Shown here: positions 55,930 through 64,000 of the stretch, piece by piece | Layout of the letters: each line of letters starts with the position of its first letter | Position numbering within the stretch: position 1 is the stretch's first letter | Source: Siphonodentalium dalli | Taxonomy: Eukaryota > Mollusca > Scaphopoda > Gadilida > Siphonodentaliidae | DNA length: 64,000 bases | Assembly (NCBI GenBank): GCA_032622095.1 | Contig: CP136066.1 | Location: 50,876,911 to 50,940,910, forward strand | Direction of reading: 5' to 3' | Made by a program: the position numbers and the translations under genes | The notes under the pieces: generated by a model | The model's database searches: none | Told to the model about the DNA's origin: nothing | The model's input: the letters and a program-made list of their open reading frames with translations, nothing else

Positions 55930-57436
55930 CGCTGGTTTGTTTATATAGCAACGGGCTAGTGACGGAAGTCAGTAGACCTGGCGCCAACTCTATGGTTGGC
56001 GTAGTTCGGTATAGCTCAGGGGACCGTCGGAACATTTCGTACTCGGTTTGATTACGTCGCTTTTCACTTTGAAAGTACGCATTGACCTGCGATCGTATGA
56101 CGTGTTGGTTGTTGTCGATCAAACTTTTTCAAAAAGCGAAATAAATCAATGAATCGGAATTGAAGTGATTGATAATATGACATTAATATTTAGTATGTAT
56201 TCATAAGTGAAAGGATAAGTGGTCGCAGAAATTAATAAGAGTTGAGAACGACGAAGAAAGAGCACTGTACCAAAAAATTGTTAATTATCAGTGGATGTCA
56301 CTTGTTGAAATGAGAAATTGAGTTTGGTTTTGATGTTGTTTATGATGCGTTTTGTCACCACATATTATGTATTTCCAGTAAAATTAATTGATTTTAGGTG
56401 TCCAAATGCAATGTTAATGTAGTTTTATTTAAAAGATGTTCAAAATCGAATTCAGTTTGGCAACTTTGGGGTCAGTTGACTAATTTAGTAATTATGGAAT
56501 TTATGCACTACCACTTAGTAGTACACATTACAATACAGTCTAACTTACAATAAGTTTCATTTCACTGAACTGAATTTTTCAAATAGATTTCACAAAAAGT
56601 AAAAATATACATTTTGATTGATGTTTTAGTAAGCCTATATTTTATTGTTGAATTTGTTTTCTATAATTGCTCATTTTTCAAAAACTGAGTTGAAATCAAA
56701 CTCAATTAAACTCAAACTTGCTCACGTCAAGTGATTTTATGTTAATCGATAAATTTTAAATGATAAATATAATGGGGCTCTGTTGAAGTCAACGATATAG
56801 GATAAGGGGTGACTGTGGGGGGGGGGGGGGGTTGACTCATTAATGGTGTGCATACTAATAATAATCGGCAATGTTAATGTCCGATGAATAGAACGCTGCA
56901 ATATAGATCATTATGAGTATCTGACTAGGATGTGATGACACAATCAGAGGAGCTCAATTGTGATATGGATATATTAATACGAATATAGCCATTTGTACCT
57001 TTAACACAGACTGAGTCGGTACCTCTGATAAATAGGTGTTATATATATTCTTATGAAATAGAGCATCTGTAGGCCTAAAGCAAATTGCACCATGTTGATA
57101 ATGCTGCAGTTAAATATGATTTGTAAGTGAGTTGTGAAACCAACTAAGCATGTCACTGGTCACATTGTGGACATCTTGTCTCTAACAACCAGAATGTTGT
57201 TGATCAATCCCTATTTAATTTTATGAAGTATTCTTAGTAATCCATGATCAATTCTATATGTAGGCCTAACCTGTTGCAGGGAAGCTACTTCATAATAAAT
57301 ATTAAGCTCTGTTTGATATGGCAATTCTAATTGGTGATAGCCAGAGAACTGCGTTGGTTGAATTATATACACAGGAACTATTGTCATGATAATATTGCTG
57401 ATTATTATTATTTCTATTCCATGAATATATAATCTG
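55930..57436. other. Unique sequence, no gene called
   Basis: It contains an inverted pair 'ggcgccaac..ggttggcg' (55980-56000) and a 15-nt G run near 56817-56831. No long frame or repeat family seen. Confidence 0.4.
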
Positions 57437-58323
57437 TATGGGAGGCCCTTTTCACATTTATTATTTATTTGCCCTTAAGCGTAATTATTTGCGCTTAGGC
57501 ACAAATGATAGAGGTTATTTGCTATGGGAGGCCCTTTTCACATTATTATTTATTTACGCTTTTAAAAAGCGTAAATCATTTCCGCTTAAGCGCTAATAGA
57601 ACATGTTTGCGCTTAAAAATTTAAATGCATTGACCCCCCCCTGAATTAATTTTAAATGGCACATGCCTAAATCACATTACTAAAGTCTATATAGGCCCAC
57701 CATATGGCGGAAGCAATCCCCCAGTAACACGATCCCTTTTATGACCATGGAATTGGTATAGATTTGTGCAGGATATGTCTCTTTTATAAAATATACTAGA
57801 TCTCTGGGATGGAGACACAAATTCTTGGGAACAGGGGTGCTGATAATATGAAATTAGGGGTTTTTCCCCTATTTCAAGTCAATAATTACACCATATAAGG
57901 GAAGCAAGCCACCAGTAACCCCTAATTCCCTATTTATGGCCATGGAAATGGTATATATCTATGCAGGAGATGTCCCTTTTATAAAATATACTAGAGCTCT
58001 GGGAGTGAGGCACCAATTCTTGGGACATCAGGGACAGAGATGCTGATATGCATATGAAAATATGTTTTTTCTTCAACTTTCGGGTCTGTATGGGGCTACT
58101 ACTATGAGATGGACTAAATCATTCACAATCAGAAGGAACTAAGGTAGTGTTAGGTATTTGCGCTTAAGCACAAATAAATTGATAGACACATATTTGCGCT
58201 TAAGCGCAAATGATTTTCGCTTAAGCGCAAATAAATAATAAATGTGAAAAGGGCCTCCCATAATTTGCACTTAAGCGCAAACATAACGTAAATAAATAAT
58301 AAATATGAAAAGGGCCTCTCATA
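57437..58323. mobile_element. TIR element with duplicated ends and GCGCTTAAGCGC motifs
   Basis: The end TATGGGAGGCCCTTTTCACA is followed by 'tttattatttattt' and 'gcgcttaagcgcaaat' palindromes. The end occurs twice at the left (57437, 57518) and twice inverted at the right (ending about 58262 and 58323). The interior has two diverged copies of a roughly 197-bp unit ('atggaa(a/t)tggtatag(a/t)t', 'ccttttataaaatatactag'). Confidence 0.7.
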
Positions 58324-59832
58324 AACCTGTCTTATATTTTTCACGGGTGTGTGCTGTGTAGTTAGAACTTCCATGAATCTCCATTTAGAATTCCCAGCTG
58401 TTGCACCCGCACCCCTCTTGAGTCCCACATCTGGATATTCCATTTGTACATTGCACCCCTGGGTTGGAATTTTTGCAAGGTGTCTCAAATTTTCCAGCTG
58501 TTGGGAATTTACAACATGGCACACTACTATATGGGGAAGCCAATTTCACATTTATTAGCTACTAGGTGGGGTACGTACCCGCCACATTGCTCGGGTATTA
58601 AAGAATGAGTAAATTATTAGTGCCCCTTCAAGTCATTTAAATTAATTATTATTAGTCACCTGAGGTAAACATCACCTATTGCATGACACTCTCCAGATAA
58701 AGTTACCTCTATCTTGTAAGTTGATTATGTGCCAATGATCCCACATATCTTCTGAGCTGATAATAGTTATGCTCTTCATTGATAATATATGTTAATTCAT
58801 TACATGATCCTACCCTTATTCCAATCAATAAATTGTGATATTAAACATTAATTTAATAACAGGAAATAGTCCACGTGACCTTTGATTTCCAGTTTGTCAT
58901 CTGTTTACATACCACACGCTGTGTCTCAAAATAGATTGGCTTCCAATATTTTTCCAACTAGCTATAATGAATGAAAAGCTTGAAAAGTTATTTCATTAAA
59001 TATACACCATTAAATACGTCAAAGAGTCTTTATTCGTCTGGGACTATTTCTTTACACGGGCAAACAACGCATAGTTACATGAAACGTCATTGCATGCCTT
59101 ATAAGAGCTGATGTTAGTTTCACATTCCATTTGTTGATTTCAGTACGTTTATTCAAGGTTTTGGATCATGTAATAAATAGAATCTACAACTCTTCCCCAG
59201 TTCATAGCGGATATTACAAAACTCGTCCAGTTAATTAGGTCTGGAACTCGCCAAAGGCTAATTTACTGGAATCGTTTCTAAAATTCCGCTATAACTGGGG
59301 ACTCATTGTAGATCCTCTATATTATGTATTAGTCCCCATATAAGTCATCAAAGGCACCTATCCCATGATATTCCCCATGACTTCGAAATGGCGGGAAACG
59401 TACCACGAACCATATCACCTGACCAAAAAGAAAATAAATCAATAACCATTCCACTATCAACATCTGAAGTAAAATTGAGAGTACATTTTATTTTTATGCA
59501 CACAACCCTGGACTAGGAGACAACATTTACTGGTATACTTTTAATAAAACTCAATTTTGTTTGTATGTTTGTTGTCCACTTATAAGTTATAGGCAACCAA
59601 ACAGCTGGACCTGGAGTGGAAAAAGTGTACATATTGGTAATTTGACTCGACAAATCTTAATAGATATGTCATGTTGACCTCAGATATCTTAAAAGGGCAC
59701 TAGTAATTAATTTAACTAAATAATTATATACTCAAAATGGTCGCAATCTGGTCAGTGAAAATTGAAACACATGGATTAATTGACAGGTAGAGTGCCACAG
59801 GATAGATGCCGTTGACCTCAGATGACTTAAAA

Positions 59833-61393
59833 CAGGGGGGGGGGGTCTGGAAAAAAATGGCACATATAGGGCCCAAAAAGTTTTTTTCCGACCTCGAGGG
59901 ACCCACCACCCCATTTTTGCATGTTTTTTATCAAAATTTCAGATTTAGCCGTTCTTCAATAACTGTGTTAACTGCCTTACTAATTGTAAACACAGATCAG
60001 AAAAACGAAAAATATACTGTTTCGATGTGTTTCCTGGTGTTTTCAGTATCTAACAACAATATTAATTAAGCATTGTATATATAGGTACACTATATGTCAC
60101 AAATTGCCCTAGACCCCATTATAGCCTTAATATATCGAGTGTGTTGTGTCTGACAGAGAACACTGGCCAGTGTAAATAGTGGTAAACAGGTCAGGGGTTC
60201 CACAATTATATGTGCATGATCAAAGAACTCTTTAGTCTTATCCAACGGGATGGGGTGGGGAGGGGAATTGTTTTTGGTTAGGTATACTGCCCGATATTAG
60301 TCGGCGGGTATATAGTTGACGTCTCGAGCCGTCTGTCCGTACAAACATTTTGAATTTTAACTCAAGAGTCAGTTGTCATATTTGATGCCCCATGGCATGG
60401 TGACGGACCAGAAATGGGGGACGAATATGCATAATATCGCGGGTTGTGACCACCAATGCCTACCAGAGTTATGGGCCCTGTTCGACTTTATGAAATTCAG
60501 TCCATACAAAGATTTTGCAATATAAGTTAAGTGTCGGTTGTCAAATGTTGATGTGGTTTGGTATGGTGATAGACCAGAATGAAGAATTGAATGTCATTTC
60601 TCAATGCATCTGAATGCATCACATTATTTCAGTTCATCTATTTGTAAGTGATAACAGTATACAATTAGTATTTTCGTCTTGTTGAGCAGTAAAGCTCCCA
60701 GATGAAGTTCGGAAATTCAATGAGAATAGCGTCACCTTCATTTGGGATTGTCTGAGCAGTAAACAGTAATGTCATTCATCATAACCAATTCAGTTTTATT
60801 TGGATAATTGTTGCAAATTAACATTACTAGCAATCATTCAAGATGAGAAATAACCAGAATGAATGAATTTGATTACATGCCAGAACAAGACAGTATTTCA
60901 GACATTAGAAATTTATGAGATACCCTTTTCAATTTCATGTTATGCAACAATCAGGTTAATGATATCTACTAGTAGTCATCATTGAGTATTCACCATGTAG
61001 TATCCAATTTGTGATAAGAGTTTTTTTGTTTTATTACTTTTATTCAGATAATACAACTGGGTAATATATTAATTTTGTTACTAAATATTTCTTCCGTTGA
61101 TCATAAGTTTCCTGAACGTTAATACGGTGGTCCACTGTGAAGTGGTCCGGGATCCTGTGAAATCCAGAATGTTGCTAAATCTGAGGCTAAAGAGTCACTT
61201 TAGCTGCCTATATAGCCCTATACCAACAAGCATGGTACTAACATGCTTACAAACAACATTACATGGTCAGTACTTGTAAATTGTATGAAAAAAACCCATT
61301 TTGGAAATAAATTACAAGCACCATTTTTTCCGCCTCTGGACCACCCACCCACCCGGCCCTATATACGGAATTTTTTTGCAGACCCCCCCCCTG
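59833..61393. mobile_element. hAT-like element, CTTAAAA target duplication
   Basis: Ends CAGGGGGGGGGGGTCTGGAA and (reverse complement of the right) CAGGGGGGGGGTCTGCAAAA, with shared 'tatagggcc'. The flanks CTTAAAA (59826-59832) and CTTAAAA (61394-61400) are a 7-bp duplication; neighbouring tandem units of the host element show an uninterrupted 'cttaaaaggg'. The interior contains a family A fragment (60290-60620) and no transposase. A right end alone lies at 33922-34002. Confidence 0.75.
60290..60620. repeat. Family A fragment, about two units, diverged
   Basis: 'gtcggcgggtatatagttga', 'gccgtctgtccgtac', 'ccagagttatgggccctgttcgact' and 'ggtatggtgatagaccag' are family A-style phrases with many changes. 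It is carried inside the hAT-like element. Confidence 0.6.
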
Positions 61394-61849
61394 CTTAAAA
61401 GGAAAAATATGAGCATTAAAGAGCGTTCCTTATCAGCTTAGAAGATATGTAGGACAATTGGTTCAGATGTGCCACCTGACAAGGGGAATGTCATGGATAT
61501 GCACATTTGTCTTCATATGACTTAAAGAGCGGCAAATACATTATATGATCAATAAAGAGCATTTATTATCAGTCCAAAAGATGTGGGGGAAATGGGTGCA
61601 CAAAAGCAAACTGACGCAGGGAATGTCGCGGCATAGGTTCTGTTGATCTCAAATGATTTAAAGAGGCACTAATAATTATCAATGAAGAGCTTATTTTGTC
61701 AACTTAAAAGATAGATGTAACTTTATCTGGAGAGTCATGCAATATATAGGTGATGTTATCCCAGATGACTAATAATTATTTAAATGACTTGAAGCGCCAC
61801 TAATAAATTACACATACGTCACCCGAGCAATGCCGGGTACCCCAGCTAG

Positions 61850-62676
61850 TGTTAATATACATTTTAAGTCCCCTTTAATGTCAACGGCACTCCTCAGATC
61901 ACTTTACCCTTATGAGGCTATGTGTCAATTTTCAATGAGAAGAATAATCTCCACTGGCAATTCATTTGGATGAGTGAGTCTATCAAACCAAATTTGTTCA
62001 GTTGTGCTAATGTGCCATCAACAAACTCCAATTGTGTTAGTAGTTACAGGGTGTTAAGTGAAACGGTGAACGGAGCTGGATTGGACATGGGCGAGATTAG
62101 GAATTCAGCTGACGGCAATATTGGCGCGTAGGAATATCTAACATTGAAGCGGTGAGCCGGACTATACATTGCGACAGGTTATCGATGAATAACCCCCCCC
62201 CCGCAAATATGTGATGTTTCCGGGGGTATATTGGCTTAAGTGCATTAGAATGTAAATTAGTCGGAATGACTAAGAAAAGTTAGCTGAGTTACGGACAAAA
62301 ATCTGACAAATCAATATGTCATAATGACTAAGGTTTTTTTCTCAGTATGGGGTGGGATAAAAATCACAGGAGACGACAACCGAGAAGGACACATAATTAC
62401 TCCGCATATGGCAATGTCGACAAACGCATCGACATAACGTAACGTTCACAACAGAAAAAGGTGTTTTTTGGAAAGTGTTGCGGGATCAACTTATGAATGG
62501 GTTATGGGGAACATTGATTTTGAACATATTGTTTTCATGCATCAAAATAATATTCCATTTCACGTTGTCATTTTATGACTTGAATTCCATTTATATATAA
62601 TAGGGCGACAGGAAGACGGCCCATTTGGCCATGCCGCTGCTGTGCAAATAATTGTGCTCATTTAAAAAAATATTTT
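61850..62676. other. No gene called
   Basis: A C run (62190-62202), a 'ttagtc..gactaag' patch (62255-62330) related to 54170-55245, and AT-rich DNA. The plus-strand frame 61922-62131 has no domain. Confidence 0.4.
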
Positions 62677-62875
62677 GTGTTTATAAATACTACTACTTCA
62701 GCAACAGACATAAGAGATTTCCTGGACAAAATGCAGGACATATTTCAGTTATCATCAGCCAGAGATGAATGTTCTCATTTACACCGGAAGCAGGAACCTA
62801 CAGAGCCCTTTAATAAATATCTTCTCTATATGAGAATACAATCGCTTTCAATTTCGGACAATATGGTCATTCACC
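62677..62875 (+). pseudogene. Gag-like fragment of an LTR retrotransposon, first part
   Basis: An open frame encodes DIRDFLDKMQDIFQLSS and HLHRKQEPTEPFNKYLL, a pattern (helical, RKQ.P.EP...YL..M) like Ty3/gypsy-type gag. It has no ATG and is interrupted at 62875 by a MULE-like element. The same frame resumes after the second target duplication at 63880. Identification is by pattern only. Confidence 0.5.
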
Positions 62876-63879
62876 TAGACCAAGTTTTATCGGACCACAA
62901 TAGCTTGGGATATCGGTTGGGATGATTCTGTCTTTGGACCGAGTCCCGCCCCGTTGCTCTTCTATATAACGGACTGTACTGTGTATACGTGGAGCCCGGG
63001 CATACACGTACATCCCTGAATGTTATTAATCATCTGATATGTCTGCGATTAATCTGTCTTCAAATTGATATATCATTTACCGAAAGAGAATAGAGAAAGG
63101 AATAGTGATGATACGATCGTTTAACCCTTTACCCAACAAACCGGCCAAAACCGGCCAAATAAAGTTTCAACAGCCTAAAATATCTTGGGTCTGTCTCAAT
63201 AGAACCATACAAATATGGATATCATTGGAACCGGCTCCTTGACCACATTGTGATGGTTACAGTTATGCCCTGTGCCAATGCTTTCTCTTATATATGCGAG
63301 TCGACCATAGGTCGCCTCGCATATATAAGAGAATGCATTGGCCTAAAACAAATTTTTTTTAACACTTTTTACCATTTTTTCTTACATTCTTTAACAATTT
63401 TATAATTTTTAATGTGTTAAGCCAATGCATTCTCTTATATATGCGAGGCGACCTATGGTCGACTCGCATATATAAGAGAATGCATTGGCACAGGGCCGTT
63501 CTGTTGGGTAAAGGGCTAATGTATTTTCTGATAACGCGACAAATCGAAATTCTCTGGAAAACAAAATTTGTTTACTCATAATTCTCGTTGCTTTGACATT
63601 TAACGGACCTCTGATATATGCATTTTTGATATAATCATGATTGGGAAAGGCTGCCCTTTATGTTCATATACGCGAAGCTTCCATTGGATGTAATCCGAAG
63701 ACACGCAAGCAAGATAACTCCCGCCCACGATTCTGGGCGTAAAGTCCGTTACATAGAAGATTAAAGACATATTATGTACTTGTTCGGGTGTGTGAAACTG
63801 ATGATTAACGCGGTGGGACCCACTCCAAACATCAACCCGACCGATATATCAAGATGTTTTTGGACCGAGAAGACTTATA
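62876..63879. mobile_element. MULE-like TIR element, copy 2, with perfect 10-bp duplication
   Basis: The left end TAGACCAAGTTTTATCGGAC and the right end (reverse complement TATAAGTCTTCTCGGTCCAA) lie inside the direct repeat GTCATTCACC (62866-62875 and 63880-63889). A 10-bp duplication and long TIRs fit Mutator-like elements. It is about 70-80% similar to copy 1 at 18728-19316 by eye. It contains the piggyBac-type MITE at 63121-63519. Confidence 0.8.
63121..63519. mobile_element. piggyBac-type MITE, young subfamily, copy 2
   Basis: TTAA (63121-63124) then CCCTTTACCCAACA; the right end TGTTGGGTAAAGGG then CTAA (63516-63519, one change from TTAA). Two mirror-image palindromes (about 63275-63345 and 63422-63490). 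The homologous site in copy 1 of the surrounding element has a single TTAA (18979-18982) with matching flanks 'gatacgatcgtttaatgtatt', an empty site. Confidence 0.92.
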
Positions 63880-63966
63880 GTCATTCACCATGCAATTGAA
63901 GGCATGAGACCGGTGCTGAGGAGGATAGAACCTCAAGAAGCAGTAGCTGTTGTAGAAAGACTTTAA
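63880..63966 (+). pseudogene. Gag-like fragment, continuation after the insertion
   Basis: After the second GTCATTCACC the frame reads on through AIEGMRPVLRRIEPQEAVAV and stops at TAA 63964-63966. When one target duplication is counted, the frame is continuous with 62677-62875, confirming that the MULE-like element landed in a coding segment. Confidence 0.5.
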
Positions 63967-64000
63967 TATCATTGGTATCAATACTAAAACATAGTACAAA

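Larger units (their letters stand above)
58562..61849. mobile_element. 3.3-kb TIR element with internal tandem units and a hAT insert
   Basis: The left end CTAGGTGGGGTACGTACCCG and the right end (reverse complement CTAGCTGGGGTACCCGGCAT) continue as inverted repeats for about 160 bp ('cttcaagtcatttaaat', 'gcatgac(a)ctctccagataaagtta'). The inside of the right half has tandem about 125-185 bp units ('atgacttaaagagc(g/c)', 'gagcattta'). Without the hAT insert the element is about 1.7 kb. No transposase. The superfamily is unclear. Confidence 0.7.

Noticed and set aside
55970-56040. Stretch reminiscent of a tRNA ('agttcggtatagctcagggg')
   Set aside because: It does not fold into a cloverleaf with a matching acceptor stem in either orientation; the resemblance is limited to one box-like word.
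58150-58524. 124-codon minus-strand frame
   Set aside because: More than half of it crosses the terminal repeats of the 57437-58323 element. The remaining part has no domain or splice support.

Overview
The window looks like intergenic and intronic DNA from an invertebrate animal. It is AT-rich, has no bacterial-style operons, and carries spliced exons with GT/AG borders, LINE retrotransposons and many DNA-transposon families. The repeat phrases (a 'tttccggatgataactt ... gagttatggccctt' unit next to GTCC microsatellites, and 'acccggcgttgcc' ends) are of a kind I associate with marine molluscs, probably a bivalve. That taxon is inference; I recognise no species marker.

The best-supported host gene is a small four-exon gene on the minus strand. 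Its coding exons are 32046-32060, 31687-31761, 23936-24026 and 20220-20314. They join in phase to 276 nt (91 codons plus stop), with a TATA-like box upstream and an AATAAA signal downstream. The product would be a short helical protein with an acidic tail and no family I can name. Its 12-kb span is mostly intron filled by transposons, and the end of its last exon has been copied in tandem three times into the 3' UTR. A second candidate exon (plus strand, 4544-4888) and several coding-like islands (45.4, 46.3 and 52.7 kb) cannot be assigned.

Layout. 0-4.5 kb: satellites and foldback repeats. 4.5-7 kb: candidate exon, a hAT-type MITE and nested piggyBac- and mariner-type MITEs. 7-17.6 kb: arrays of two interspersed repeat families (A, about 155-176 bp; B, about 165 bp). 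18.7-24.2 kb: nested foldback, MULE-like and hAT elements in and around the 3' end of the host gene. 25.4-29.9 kb: an L1/Tx1-type LINE with 63-bp flanking direct repeats, inside intron 2. 31.2-33.2 kb: a hAT MITE and a TIR element beside the host promoter. 34.1-37.6 kb: a jockey/CR1-type LINE split by a MULE-like element that keeps a zinc-finger first exon. 37.7-48.8 kb: an 11-kb inverted-repeat structure whose 1.5-kb arms are built of about 355-bp tandem repeats; the left arm holds a MULE-type insertion whose empty site is visible in the right arm. 49-58 kb: tandem duplications and hairpin MITEs. 58.5-61.8 kb: a 3.3-kb TIR element containing a hAT element. 62.7-64 kb: an LTR-retrotransposon gag fragment split by a MULE-like element, itself split by a piggyBac-type MITE.

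The recurring theme is transposons whose ends are palindromes or tandem repeats, nested two or three deep. Target-site duplications and paralogous empty sites in the same window let several insertions be dated relative to each other. I see no CRISPR array, no rRNA and no convincing tRNA gene.
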